Positions 24,541-33,667 of a stretch of DNA of 64,000 nt are shown here, in pieces. Origin of the DNA: Sporobacter sp963663605 (GTDB lineage Bacteria; Bacillota; Clostridia; Oscillospirales; Oscillospiraceae); NCBI GenBank assembly GCA_963663605.2, contig CAXXVF010000002.1, positions 2,170,001-2,234,000 of the forward strand, read 5' to 3'. The translations under genes and the position numbers were made by a program. The notes under the pieces were generated by a model. The model saw nothing but the letters and a program-made list of their open reading frames with translations, was not told where the DNA came from and ran no database searches. The first letter of the stretch is position 1. The number at the start of each line of letters is the position of its first letter.

Positions 24541-24683
24541 GCACAAATCTTGTTGGATGACTGCGCGAGAGGATTTTTCGTCAGTCCGTCAAAAAAACGC
24601 AGGCAATACTTTGTGTATTAACGAGGCTTTTTGGGCGAAATGGCGGAAAATAATCCGCTCAGGCGCCGACTGACGATTTGTGC
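24541..24683. repeat. 143-bp interspersed element with inverted ends
   Basis: The ends GCACAAATC (24541-24549) and GATTTGTGC (24675-24683) are perfect inverted repeats, extending to 11 of 12 with flanking bases. A second inner pair, TCGTCAGT and ACTGACGA, is also inverted. The interior has GAGGATTTTTCGTC, a run of seven A's and GAAATGGCGGAAAATAATCCGC. There is no coding capacity. Structure and size suggest a MITE-like or REP-like element between the 101-aa gene and proS. Confidence 0.65.
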
Positions 24684-24736
24684 GTCGGTTACGAGTGCTC
24701 CTGTCTCATTGTATTGCGCGGCAGCGTTTTGCGTGC

Positions 24737-24765
24737 TTGACATTCCCATCTAAATTCTATAGACT
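24737..24765 (+). promoter_or_regulatory. Promoter of proS
   Basis: TTGACA (24737-24742), 17-base spacer, TAGACT (24760-24765), 43 bases before the proS ATG. No T-box sequence was found in this short leader. Confidence 0.6.
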
Positions 24766-24807
24766 TATTGGGTTACTTTTATTACTTATAAAAGGAGTAG
24801 GATTCTA

Positions 24808-26244
24808 ATGGCAAAGGATAAAAAGGTTGAGCAAATCACCGATATGGACGTTGATTTTGCCCAGTGGTTTACGGATGTCGTAACAAAGGCGGAGCTGATC
24901 GATTACTCCGGCGTAAAGGGCTTTTTTATTATGCGACCGTATGCCTTTGCCATCTGGGAAAATATACAGAGCATTTTAGATAATCGCTTTAAAGAGCTGG
25001 GACATGAAAACGTCTCCATGCCCGTTTTGATTCCTGAAAGCCTGCTGCAGAAGGAAAAGGACCATGTAGAGGGCTTCGCCCCCGAGGTAGCCTGGGTCAC
25101 CCACGGCGGCTCGGAAGAACTGGCCGAGCGGCTCTGCGTCCGTCCGACCTCCGAAACGCTTTTCTGCGATCACTGGAGCCACATCCTGCGTTCCTGGCGT
25201 GACCTTCCGCTGCTTTATAACCAGTGGTGCAGCGTCCTGCGCTGGGAAAAGACGACGCGCCCGTTCCTACGCGGCCGGGAATTCCACTGGCAGGAAGGCC
25301 ACACGCTCCACGCCACACAGGAAGAGGCCGAGGAAGAAACGCAGCGGATGCTGAACGTCTACGCCGACTTCTGTGAAAACAGTCTGGCCATGCCGGTCAT
25401 TAAAGGGCAGAAAACCGATAAAGAAAAATTTGCCGGTGCCGTCGCGACGTATACCGTGGAATGTATGATGCACGATAAGAAAGCCCTCCAGGGCGGCACA
25501 TCCCATTACTTCGGGGACGGCTTCGCCCGGGCGTTTGATATCCAGTATACGGATAAGGAAAACAAACTCACATACCCGCATCAGACGTCGTGGGGCATGT
25601 CCACCCGTATCATCGGGGGCATCATCATGACGCACGGCGATAACTCCGGCCTTGTCCTGCCGCCTAAAGTTGCGCCGGTACAGGTAATGGTGATCCCTGT
25701 GGCGATGCATAAAGAAGGCGTCATTGAAAAAGCCGCCGAACTGACCGACCGCCTGCGCGATGCCGGCCTGCGTGTCAAAAACGACTTCAGCGATCAGAGC
25801 CCCGGCTGGAAATTCGCCGAATACGAGATGAAAGGCGTCCCGCTGCGCATCGAGATCGGCCCAAAGGACATTGAAAAGGGACAGTGCGTCGCCGTCCGCC
25901 GCGACAGCGGCGAAAAAATTGCCGTAACTCTGGACGAGCTGGAGAAGAGAATACCCGAGATCCTTGAGGACGTCCAAAAAGGTCTTTACGCCAGGGCCAA
26001 AAAGAACCTGACCGACAACACGCGCCCGGCCAAAACTTTGGACGAGGTGAAAGCCGTTATTTCGCAGCACGGCGGTTTTGCCAAGACAATGTGGTGCGGC
26101 AGTCTCGACTGCGAGCTGAAAATGAAAGAGGACGCCGGCGTATCGTCCCGGTGCATCCCGTTTGAACAGGAGTATGTCGGTGACGTATGCGTCGCCTGCG
26201 GCAAACCTGCCGACAAAATGGTCATCTGGGGCGTGGCTTATTGA
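24808..26244 (+). CDS. proS: Prolyl-tRNA synthetase, short archaeal/eukaryal-type
   Basis: Charges tRNA-Pro. 478 aa, the short ProS form without an editing insert. Class II motifs are visible: VSMPVLIPESLLQKEKDHV, WVTHGGSEEL and RPTSETLFC near the N-terminus, RWEKTTRPFLRGREFHWQEGH (motif 2), and GMSTRIIGGIIMTHGD (motif 3). The C-terminal domain ends WCGSLDCELK...CVACGKPADKMVIWGVAY, a zinc-binding tail typical of this group. The AAAGGAG site is strong. Monocistronic with its own promoter and terminator. Confidence 0.97.
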   Translation: MAKDKKVEQITDMDVDFAQWFTDVVTKAELIDYSGVKGFFIMRPYAFAIWENIQSILDNRFKELGHENVSMPVLIPESLLQKEKDHVEGFAPEVAWVTHGGSEELAERLCVRPTSETLFCDHWSHILRSWRDLPLLYNQWCSVLRWEKTTRPFLRGREFHWQEGHTLHATQEEAEEETQRMLNVYADFCENSLAMPVIKGQKTDKEKFAGAVATYTVECMMHDKKALQGGTSHYFGDGFARAFDIQYTDKENKLTYPHQTSWGMSTRIIGGIIMTHGDNSGLVLPPKVAPVQVMVIPVAMHKEGVIEKAAELTDRLRDAGLRVKNDFSDQSPGWKFAEYEMKGVPLRIEIGPKDIEKGQCVAVRRDSGEKIAVTLDELEKRIPEILEDVQKGLYARAKKNLTDNTRPAKTLDEVKAVISQHGGFAKTMWCGSLDCELKMKEDAGVSSRCIPFEQEYVGDVCVACGKPADKMVIWGVAY

Positions 26245-26276
26245 TTCGGGCATTATATTTGTATAAACAAACTAAG

Positions 26277-26308
26277 GCGGTGGCCCGAGGCCCCCGCCGC
26301 TTTATTTT
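26277..26308 (+). terminator. Terminator of proS
   Basis: GCGG-T-GGCC (26277-26285) pairs with GGCC-C-CCGC (26289-26297), with one mismatch and a CGA loop. TTTATTTT follows at 26301-26308. Confidence 0.8.
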
Positions 26309-26315
26309 GTAGCGC

Positions 26316-27518
26316 TTATCCGGCTTTCTGATAGGTTACAAAGCTCCATGAACCGTCCGACGTATCGGCCTGCAAAACGCATGCGCCGTCACGGACGGCG
26401 CCGCCCGTTGCGTCAAAGGCAACGCCGCCGGTTACGCCGTCAAATGACGTGCCGGCAAGAACCGTAAGTATTTCAGCCGGCTCGGCGCTTCCGGCGTTTT
26501 TGATCGCCTCGACGGCCATCATATACGCATCGTAGCCGAGCGCGGATAACATGGAGACATCATCGCTGCCGCCGTTGTCGGCAAGCTTATCGGGGTTTGC
26601 GTTGAGCCACTCTTTAAACGCGGATACAAACCCGGAGCCGGCTTCAGTGCCGATATCCTCGCTGAAGCTGTCCGGGATGCTGACGCTGAGCGCTGTCCCG
26701 CGCGCGGACCGGAGTATCTCGTCGTCGTTCCAGTGCGAACCGGATAAGATCGGGATTAAAGCGTCCCGGGTTGACGCCTGAGATAAAAACAAATCGGCAT
26801 CCGCAACGGGTATGGGTGCAAACAGTACGTTTGCACCGCCATTGGCGGCCACGTCGAGATAATCGGAAAAGTCCGTATTGCCTTGCTGATAATGCCCTTC
26901 TAAAACCGTTCCCCCGGACGCCAGAAAAGCTTCCTTGAAGCTGCTGCCCAGCGTTTCGGACAAAGCGTCGCCGTTTTTCATCAGCATATACGCGGTCGAT
27001 GCCGAATATTGCCGGGAAGCATAAGCGGCCATCACAGCCCCTTCATACGCCTCGTGATAACAGACGCAATAGTAATTGCCATTGCTTTCGGTGACCTGAT
27101 GGTCGTCGCAGGAAGCGCCGATCACCGCGATCCCGGCTTTTCCGAAAGTTGCTGCGGCGGCAATGGAAACATCCGCGCCGTAAGAACCGATTACGATATC
27201 GCAACCGTCGTCGATCAGGTCATAAGCGGCGGTCGCGGACGCAGCTGCCGAGGACGCGTTGTCGCTCTGTCGAAGCTCGATCGTATAGGTCTCTCCGTTT
27301 AAGTCCACAGTGTGCAGCTGCGTATTGGCAAATTCGATGCCTAAAGCTTCTTTTTTCCCTTCGGCGCTGTCATTTCCGGTAAAAGGCTCAAACACGCCGA
27401 TTTTAATGACCGTATCGACGCTGTCGACGCCGGCTTCCGCTGTCTTATTTTTGCTGCATCCCGTCAGCGCGAAGGCACCGACGCACAACACCAGAATACC
27501 TGCCAGAACTTTTCTCAT
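26316..27518 (-). CDS. ABC-type substrate-binding lipoprotein (LivJ-like periplasmic-binding fold I)
   Basis: 400 aa from MRKVLAGILVLCVGAF with the lipobox ALTGC (lipidated Cys21). The first mature residues IKIGVFEPFTGNDSAEGKKE and later YGADVSIAAAATFGKAGIAVIG-like, ALGYDAYMMAVEAIKNAG and FDGVTGGVAFD blocks match branched-chain amino-acid/amide binding proteins. Such proteins normally sit with livHMGF, but no permease or ATPase is adjacent, so it is an orphan receptor or uses a transporter elsewhere. The leader carries a perfect 9-bp GC hairpin (27553-27573). Confidence 0.9.
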   Translation of the reverse strand: MRKVLAGILVLCVGAFALTGCSKNKTAEAGVDSVDTVIKIGVFEPFTGNDSAEGKKEALGIEFANTQLHTVDLNGETYTIELRQSDNASSAAASATAAYDLIDDGCDIVIGSYGADVSIAAAATFGKAGIAVIGASCDDHQVTESNGNYYCVCYHEAYEGAVMAAYASRQYSASTAYMLMKNGDALSETLGSSFKEAFLASGGTVLEGHYQQGNTDFSDYLDVAANGGANVLFAPIPVADADLFLSQASTRDALIPILSGSHWNDDEILRSARGTALSVSIPDSFSEDIGTEAGSGFVSAFKEWLNANPDKLADNGGSDDVSMLSALGYDAYMMAVEAIKNAGSAEPAEILTVLAGTSFDGVTGGVAFDATGGAVRDGACVLQADTSDGSWSFVTYQKAG

Positions 27519-27552
27519 TTTCTCTTTAATATTCCTTCCGCTGTTCAATCTC

Positions 27553-27573
27553 CCGGCGCGCAGAGCGCGCCGG
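27553..27573 (-). promoter_or_regulatory. Leader hairpin before the binding-protein gene
   Basis: CCGGCGCGC (27553-27561) and GCGCGCCGG (27565-27573) form a perfect 9-bp stem with a 3-base loop, 35 bases before the ATG. There is no U-run, so it may affect mRNA stability or ribosome access rather than termination. Confidence 0.4.
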
Positions 27574-27712
27574 TAAGTGTGCGCTGCCGCCCACGCCTTT
27601 ATTATGATTTTACGCTCTTTACGGCAATACATCAATCCTATATAAGTATCAATTATTACATTTGTTTACGTTTATCGGTTTATTTCGCAAAATCCACTGC
27701 GTCCAGCAAAAA

Positions 27713-29869
27713 CTAACTCTCCGGCTCCAGCTTCGCTTTCATGCTGATTTTGCGCTGTGTGCCGAGGCTGTCAAACTGGATGACGTACGCGTTTTTATCC
27801 CGGTCTATATCCAGAACTTCGCCCGCGCCCATGACGGCGTGTACGACGCGGTCGCCCGGGCTGAAGGCCGGTTTATCCGACAGCAGCTCAAGCAGCTTCT
27901 CACTGCCGACAATGAGCTGATTGGCCTCAAAGACCAGCCTGGGGTCCAGTTCGTTCGTATACATCAGCAGAGGCCGGTCGACGTTAAAAATGAATCGAGA
28001 CGGATACCGGTATGAGCCGTCGTGATTTCGACCCTCGGCGTCGCTTAAAAACAGCGCCTTTTCCGCACGGGTCAGCGCCACGAACGCAAGCCGCCGCTCC
28101 TCTTCCATACCCTCGCGCGTCGACGTCTTTTTAGACGGGAAAATACCTTCGCTGAGCGCACAGACGAAAACGCAGGGGAATTCCAGCCCTTTGGCCGTGT
28201 GTACGGTCATGAACCTGACGGCGTTTTTACCGGAGGTAAGGTCCGTATTCGTCATGAGCGCTACGTAGCTTAAATAGCTTTCCGGCGTCGTCTCTTCTCC
28301 GCAGGAGAGCTCAAAATCATGGACCGACTGCTTGAGCTCCGCCAGATTGTCGAGGCGCTCCTGGCTGCCTTCTGTGCGGCGCATCGCCTCATATCCGCTC
28401 TCGTCGAGAAGCTTGCTTAAAAGCTCCGAGACCGGCAGCTCCTGACAGCGCGCTGAAAAACGCTCCACGAGCTCAATAAACCGTTTGGCCTTCGTGTTTT
28501 TAAAAATCTCGTCGTCGATCGTCTGTAACAGCGCGCTGTAAAGCGTACAGCCGTTTTCCGCCGCGTAATCCTGCAGGAACTTTATGCGTCGCTGCCCGAT
28601 ATTGCGTTTGGGCACGTTGACGACACGCATGAAAGACAGATCCTCCTTATAGACAACGAGCCGCATATAGGAGAGCGCGTCCTTGATCTCCATCCGGCCA
28701 AAAAACTGGACGCCGCTGAATATCATATACGGCACCTGTTCTTCCAGGAAGACCTCTTCCAATACCCGCGAAATATAATGTGCGCGGTACAAAACGGCAA
28801 TGTCGGCGAGCGGGACGCCGCCGGCGGCCAGCTCTTTGACTTGATAAGCGATCCAGCGGGCCTCGTCTTCCGTCGTGCCGGCGTGATGATAAACGGCGTT
28901 CACGCCGTCCGGCATCGTTGGGATGAGGTCTTTTTTAACGCGGTTTATGTTTTTATTTATAAGAGAATTGGCCGCTGCTATGATCTGCGGCGTCGATCGG
29001 TAATTGCGCATCATCATGATGGTGCGCACATTTGGAAACTCCTTGTCGAAGTCCAGCAGATAACGGACGCTCGCGCCGCGCCAGGTGTAGATCGTCTGAT
29101 CCGGGTCACCTACAATGAACAGGTTTTTATGATGATCGGCGAGGACGCGCATGAGCCGGTACTGAAGCGCGTCAATGTCCTGAAACTCATCGACCATGAT
29201 ATATTCCAGCCGTTTTTGCCACTTAAGCCGGATATCGTCATTTATATCAAAAATATGTAGCACATATTTGATCAGGTCGTTATAGTCGAGACCGAAGCAT
29301 TTTTTCTCCTGATAAAGGTAGCCCCAGAAAATGATGTCGTCGGCGGCTGAGGCGCTTTCGTATTTGGCCCGCAGCGCGTCGAGCGGCAGGGCGATCATAT
29401 GCTCGTAGTATTCGGGCTCCTTGAAGAGCTTCCGGATCTCGATCATATCGCGCGCTTTGGAAAAAGTCTTGTCACGGAGCGTCAGCCCGCGCTCCTCATA
29501 GATGATCTTAAGCATCGCGTCGATGTCGGGATTGTCCAGCACAAAGAAGTTTTTAGGGTACCCTACGGCGGAAATGTCCTCCTGCAGCACGGATACGCAG
29601 AAGCTGTGGAACGTCGAGATGTAGCCCGTATCGCTGTCGCCGGTCATGCGCCGGATGCGCTTTTTCATCTCGGCGGCCGATTTGTTCGTGAACGTGAGGC
29701 ACAGGATGTGCTCCGGGAGAATGCCGATTTCGGTAACGAGATAGGAAAAGCGGTGCGCGAGCGCACGCGTCTTCCCGGAGCCGGCCCCCGCAATAACGCG
29801 AAAACAGCCCTCCGTCGCCGTAACGGCCTCACGCTGTTCTTCATTCAGCCCGTCAAGTATGCTGCTCAT
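27713..29869 (-). CDS. UvrD/PcrA-type ATP-dependent DNA helicase
   Basis: 3'-5' SF1A helicase for repair and replication restart, 718 aa from MSSILDGLNEEQREAV. Q-motif LNEEQREAV, Walker A AGAGSGKTRALAHR, motif II MVDEFQDIDALQYRL, motif III GDPDQTIYTWRGA, motif IV MMRNYRSTPQII, motif V MTVHTAKGLEFPCVFV and motif VI RRLAFVALTRAEKAL are all present. The C-terminal FSPGDRVVHAVMGAGEVLDI is the Tudor-like RNA-polymerase-binding domain of PcrA. A GTG 15 bases further upstream is an alternative start. Single gene. Confidence 0.95.
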   Translation of the reverse strand: MSSILDGLNEEQREAVTATEGCFRVIAGAGSGKTRALAHRFSYLVTEIGILPEHILCLTFTNKSAAEMKKRIRRMTGDSDTGYISTFHSFCVSVLQEDISAVGYPKNFFVLDNPDIDAMLKIIYEERGLTLRDKTFSKARDMIEIRKLFKEPEYYEHMIALPLDALRAKYESASAADDIIFWGYLYQEKKCFGLDYNDLIKYVLHIFDINDDIRLKWQKRLEYIMVDEFQDIDALQYRLMRVLADHHKNLFIVGDPDQTIYTWRGASVRYLLDFDKEFPNVRTIMMMRNYRSTPQIIAAANSLINKNINRVKKDLIPTMPDGVNAVYHHAGTTEDEARWIAYQVKELAAGGVPLADIAVLYRAHYISRVLEEVFLEEQVPYMIFSGVQFFGRMEIKDALSYMRLVVYKEDLSFMRVVNVPKRNIGQRRIKFLQDYAAENGCTLYSALLQTIDDEIFKNTKAKRFIELVERFSARCQELPVSELLSKLLDESGYEAMRRTEGSQERLDNLAELKQSVHDFELSCGEETTPESYLSYVALMTNTDLTSGKNAVRFMTVHTAKGLEFPCVFVCALSEGIFPSKKTSTREGMEEERRLAFVALTRAEKALFLSDAEGRNHDGSYRYPSRFIFNVDRPLLMYTNELDPRLVFEANQLIVGSEKLLELLSDKPAFSPGDRVVHAVMGAGEVLDIDRDKNAYVIQFDSLGTQRKISMKAKLEPES

Positions 29870-30075
29870 CCGATCACCGCCCACCGTTACTGATAATATT
29901 AATGTATCATCAAATCAATATTATTTCAAAGAAAAAGTGCAGCTTGCTGTCCCGGTTATCGAACATCAAACCATGCGTGAGGCGCGGTCTTTGCTTATTG
30001 TTTTATGTCGTATGCCTGGCAGTGTGCCGAATAATAAAATTCAATAGGTATCTGGCTACAAAAAATCATCTGTGC

Positions 30076-30081
30076 TATAAT
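30076..30081 (+). promoter_or_regulatory. Extended -10 promoter of the first GRE gene
   Basis: TGCTATAAT (TATAAT at 30076-30081) 38 bases before the ATG. The -35 at 17-base spacing is poor (TGGCTA, 30053-30058), typical of extended -10 promoters. The second GRE gene has the same TGCTATAAT. Confidence 0.5.
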
Positions 30082-30118
30082 CAGCATAGAAAACAATATC
30101 TGATAAAGGAGAATCGTG

Positions 30119-32611
30119 ATGTTCCAGTTTGCTCCCGTAACCGATCGCATCCGGCGCATCCGCGCTAAAAAAGATGCTTTCACCAGCGGCAAGAATATGA
30201 CGCTCAATACCGAACGCACGAAAATCTATACCGACTACTGCCGGGCGCATGACAACGAGTACCCCATATTAAAGCGCGCCGGCGCTTTAAAAACCTGGTG
30301 CGCACAAAAAGAAACAAATGTTTTTGACGACGATATTTTCGTCGGGACGCCCGGCCCCGACGCTCAGTCTCTCAGTCCGTTTGTCGACTGGAGCTGCGAT
30401 TGGATCCCCGGCGTCGTCGACGATACGGACGAGAATTTCAAACGCGCCTGGCAGGCCTCCGACGCCATCCGCATGAGCGATGCGCAGCGCGAGATTTTCC
30501 GCGACGCCTACGATTACTGGAAAGACAAGACGCTGGCTAAAATGATCGAAGGCGCTTTGACCGACGATTTCTGGGACGCGTTCGGCAACGGCTGTATCTT
30601 AAACGGCATGCGCATAGGAAGCCGCGTCATGACGACCGTCTCGGGCATGCCGCAGGGCCACTATATCGCCAATTTCAACAAGGTCGTGAACACGGGCTTC
30701 GCCGCCGTTAAGAAAGAGGCCCTCGCGCGTATCGCGGCGCAAAAAGGCAGGGTTTTCGGCGACAAAGCCGGGTCGCACGTTTTTTATCACGCTGTCGTAC
30801 GCGTTTGCGACGGTGCGATGCTTTTGTCGAAACGCTATGCCGCGGCCTGCCGTAAAAAGTCGGAGACTGCCGAAGCGGCACGCCGGGACGAACTGCTTTC
30901 TATGGCTGATTCGCTCGACTGGATCATGGAAAACCCGGCGCGCACCTATTGGGAAGGCCTGCAGGCCATTCTCCTTTATGAGCTCCTGCTTATCACCGAC
31001 GCCCAGCAGCATGGCCAGTCCATGGGCCGCGTCGATAAATACGTCGGCCACCTGCTCCAAAAACAGCTGGACGAAGGGACAATCACAATCGAACAGGCGC
31101 AGGAATACTCCGACGCCTTCATCCTCCGCATCTACGACTTCATCGCACTGCCCGGCTTTTTCATCAACAACGAGCGTCTGATCAAGATCAATGAAAGCGG
31201 CGGAAACCTCTTTACTTCCATCTACGACGGCATGACCGCCACCGCCGGCATTGCGCTGACGCTTGGCGGCTCGACGCCGGATGGAAAAGACGACACGACC
31301 CCCGCCACCGCACTTTTGCTGCAAACGTATGGCCGCATGACCCTGCCCGATCCCACGGTAGCCCTTCGGATCAATAAAAATACGCCGGATGATATTTGGC
31401 GGCTGGGCCTCGAGTCCAGCAAGGTCTGCGGCGGTATCCCGCAGCTCCAAAACGACGAAGTCATCACCCAGGGCCTGATAGATACCGGAATGGCGGAAGC
31501 CGATGCCTATAACTACAGCATCGTCGGCTGCGTAGAGCCGGCCGGCACCGGCTGTGAGTGGCCGGCCTGCGGTATGACGGGCCGCGAATCCATATGGAAC
31601 ATGATGGACGTCATTCAGCTTACGATCAACGGCGGGGTCAACCCCCGCTCCGGGAAAACGGCGGTGCCCTGTAAAAAGCTATACGAATATGACAGCTTCG
31701 AGGAATTCAAAGAAGTTTTTAAAACCGAGATGCAATTCGTTTTAGATTGGACGGTATCCTATTCTAATATGTTTGAAATGGTCTATTCGCACTATTTCCC
31801 GTGCATCGCCGCCTCTTCCATGATGGAAGGCTGCCTCGAAAACGGAAAAGACGTCACGGCCGGCGGCGCTAAATACAACCGCACGGGCCTCACCGCCTGC
31901 GGGACGGGAAATGTAGGCGACAGCCTGATGACGATTAAAAAACTCTGCTTTGACGACAAGACGGTACCGCTTAAAGCGCTTTACGATGCACTCGAAAAAA
32001 ACTGGGAAGGCTACGAGGACCTTCGCCAGACGATCATCAACGATGTGCCGCATTACGGCAACGATATCGAAGAAGTCGACGAACTGGCATCCTGGGCGCT
32101 CGGCCTCTTCGCCAATATCATGTCAAAGGAAACCGGACCGAGAGGCCGTTACTCCGGCGGCACGTTCACCATGACCGCCAATATCTACATGGGCCAGATG
32201 CTCGGGGCCACGCCGGACGGCCGGATGGCAGGCGAGCCGATCGCCGACGCCATATCCTCGCGTCAGGGCTATGACAAAAACGGTCCCACCGCATATCTCA
32301 GGAGCGCCGCCAAGCTGCCGCACCGCGCACTGACGAACGGCGATCAGCTGAACATCAAGTTCACACCGACATCCGTTGAAGGAGACAGGGGCGCCACTAA
32401 GCTCCGGCAGCTTATTGAAACATACTTCTCATTGGGCGGTATGCAGGTGCAGTTCAACGTCGTGAGTACCAAGGCATTGAAGCAAGCGCAGAAAAACCCC
32501 GACGAATACAAAAATCTAGTCGTTCGCATCGCAGGCTTTTCCACGTATTTCGTCACACTTAACCAAATGACTCAAGACGATTTCATACGCCGGACGGAAC
32601 AAGCCATCTGA
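30119..32611 (+). CDS. Glycyl radical enzyme, uncharacterised dehydratase/lyase-type subfamily (GRE1)
   Basis: 830 aa, full GRE length. The start ATG has AAAGGAG seven bases upstream. An N-terminal PFL-like domain contains RNP-like core blocks, and the catalytic loop reads SIVGCVEPAGTGCEWPACG with thiyl Cys471 and Glu473. The glycyl radical loop near the C-terminus is VVRIAGFSTYFVTLN with Gly about 806 (family RVxGY/F). The Gly-Cys-Val-Glu motif is typical of GRE dehydratases and lyases, whereas pyruvate formate-lyase has two adjacent cysteines. It is therefore not a PFL, but the substrate cannot be assigned. No activase is adjacent; the only one in the window is at 59497-60456. It is strongly related in motif to the partial GRE at 62589. 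Confidence 0.92.
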   Translation: MFQFAPVTDRIRRIRAKKDAFTSGKNMTLNTERTKIYTDYCRAHDNEYPILKRAGALKTWCAQKETNVFDDDIFVGTPGPDAQSLSPFVDWSCDWIPGVVDDTDENFKRAWQASDAIRMSDAQREIFRDAYDYWKDKTLAKMIEGALTDDFWDAFGNGCILNGMRIGSRVMTTVSGMPQGHYIANFNKVVNTGFAAVKKEALARIAAQKGRVFGDKAGSHVFYHAVVRVCDGAMLLSKRYAAACRKKSETAEAARRDELLSMADSLDWIMENPARTYWEGLQAILLYELLLITDAQQHGQSMGRVDKYVGHLLQKQLDEGTITIEQAQEYSDAFILRIYDFIALPGFFINNERLIKINESGGNLFTSIYDGMTATAGIALTLGGSTPDGKDDTTPATALLLQTYGRMTLPDPTVALRINKNTPDDIWRLGLESSKVCGGIPQLQNDEVITQGLIDTGMAEADAYNYSIVGCVEPAGTGCEWPACGMTGRESIWNMMDVIQLTINGGVNPRSGKTAVPCKKLYEYDSFEEFKEVFKTEMQFVLDWTVSYSNMFEMVYSHYFPCIAASSMMEGCLENGKDVTAGGAKYNRTGLTACGTGNVGDSLMTIKKLCFDDKTVPLKALYDALEKNWEGYEDLRQTIINDVPHYGNDIEEVDELASWALGLFANIMSKETGPRGRYSGGTFTMTANIYMGQMLGATPDGRMAGEPIADAISSRQGYDKNGPTAYLRSAAKLPHRALTNGDQLNIKFTPTSVEGDRGATKLRQLIETYFSLGGMQVQFNVVSTKALKQAQKNPDEYKNLVVRIAGFSTYFVTLNQMTQDDFIRRTEQAI

Positions 32612-32637
32612 TACCGTTTCCATCCGGCAAAAGAAAA

Positions 32638-32657
32638 GCCCCGGCAAATGCCGGGGC
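32638..32657 (+). terminator. Terminator of GRE1
   Basis: GCCCCGGC (32638-32645) pairs with GCCGGGGC (32650-32657), AAAT loop, 27 bases after the GRE stop. The A-rich upstream side and AATTCTCT downstream make it moderate; it may also serve the minus-strand small gene that ends at 32683. Confidence 0.7.
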
Positions 32658-32682
32658 AATTCTCTGGTCTTTGGTATTAAAC

Positions 32683-32850
32683 TCAAGCGGTGCAGTCATT
32701 CTGATCGGTATCTATGTAAATCTCCTCCGCTTTTTTTTGCGATTCCATCAGTGTGAACATTGCAAAACCGAAGTTTTGACGTTCCATATCCCTGACAGCG
32801 TCCGTGATGCCGTTAAACAATACCAAATACATCTTCTCGTAGTTGACCAT
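32683..32850 (-). CDS. Small conserved-looking protein, 55 aa
   Basis: MVNYEKMYLVLFNGITDAVR at the N-terminus, ending DTDQNDCTA; GGAGG is five bases before the ATG. Composition (amphipathic helix, Glu/Lys/Gln-rich second half) is that of a real small cytoplasmic protein, and short helical proteins of this look are frequent in Clostridia. No function is known. It is convergent with GRE1 and shares its terminator region. Confidence 0.65.
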   Translation of the reverse strand: MVNYEKMYLVLFNGITDAVRDMERQNFGFAMFTLMESQKKAEEIYIDTDQNDCTA

Positions 32851-33234
32851 TCTTACCTCCATAAAATATAATCCAATGTTCGAAAAGCCGGTTTCGGGCC
32901 AATGCGACTCCGGCCGATCATTGTAAAAAACGGTTTCATTTGTTTTACGGCATTTCGTTTATATACACGCGAAGGACAAGCGTATTTCATGCCGGTCAAA
33001 CAGCCTGTTTAACAGGGTTTTTCTTTTTTTATTGAAAGGGCACCTAATATTAACTCATTTGGTATTAATTTGCAATGGTAATATTCTACATTATTTCAGT
33101 TGTTTCAATGTTATTTTGCATAAAATTTACATTATTTAGCATTGGTTAAACTCAAAGTTATTGATTACTTGATTTGATTAATCTTTTTCTGCACAGATTG
33201 TATCGATTTCAGGTTATACCGGGAAAGGACGGCC
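32851..33234. other. AT-rich intergenic region
   Basis: 384 bases, clearly more AT-rich than the surroundings from about 33040 on (many TTATT/TTAAT tracts). A small CCTG/CAGG hairpin followed by GTTTTTCTTTTTTT (about 33003-33032) could terminate plus-strand transcription. No gene was recognised. The last 150 bases presumably hold the promoter of the small membrane-protein gene at 33235. Confidence 0.5.
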
Positions 33235-33516
33235 ATGAAAATAAAACGGATCATTTTCTTTATCGTTGTACTCGTCTTTGAGCTGGCGCTTTTATTGCAT
33301 GGCGGCAAATTTGAGGTTTTGTTTATTGAGATGTTTCTGCTCTTCTTAGGAATTATGTACGTCTACTCCGGTCTGACAAAAGATCCGTGGCTCTGGGATA
33401 CGATCACGACAAAAAGCATGGTTACGCACTTCGGCGTCATCGGTACGCGAATATTTGAACTCGTAGGCGGCGTCGGCATTATCGTTTTTGTCGTTTTTAT
33501 GGTGATACGGCTATAA
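33235..33516 (+). CDS. Small membrane protein, 93 aa
   Basis: Three hydrophobic segments (residues about 5-20, 28-45 and 70-92) separated by short loops, including LTKDPWLWDTITTKSMVTHFG. GGGAAAGGA lies upstream of the ATG. No family function was recognised; it resembles the small three-helix proteins often found singly in Clostridia. It has its own strong terminator. Confidence 0.65.
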   Translation: MKIKRIIFFIVVLVFELALLLHGGKFEVLFIEMFLLFLGIMYVYSGLTKDPWLWDTITTKSMVTHFGVIGTRIFELVGGVGIIVFVVFMVIRL

Positions 33517-33542
33517 GGGCCAAAAATCCCTGATAAGCGCGC

Positions 33543-33580
33543 AAAAAGACACTGATCCTTCTTTGGATCAGTGTCTTTTT
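33543..33580. terminator. Strong bidirectional terminator
   Basis: AAAAAGACACTGATCC (33543-33558) and GGATCAGTGTCTTTTT (33565-33580) form a perfect 16-bp stem with a 6-base loop. The A/T ends serve both the plus gene ending at 33516 and the minus gene ending at 33668. Confidence 0.93.
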
Positions 33581-33667
33581 CAATGTTATCGTATCTCGGC
33601 TCCGACTGAAACAATTTCCGTTTCGGAAATTCACCCGCAAGTACCGGGCCGTTTCCCAGTCCGGGTT

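Noticed and set aside
25267..26253. 328-aa minus-strand frame across proS
   Set aside because: Complement of the prolyl-tRNA synthetase gene, which has all class II motifs.
30119..32611. Annotation as pyruvate formate-lyase
   Set aside because: The active site has a single Cys in GCVE with Glu two residues on, not the adjacent Cys-Cys of PFL, so a dehydratase/lyase-type GRE is the safer call.
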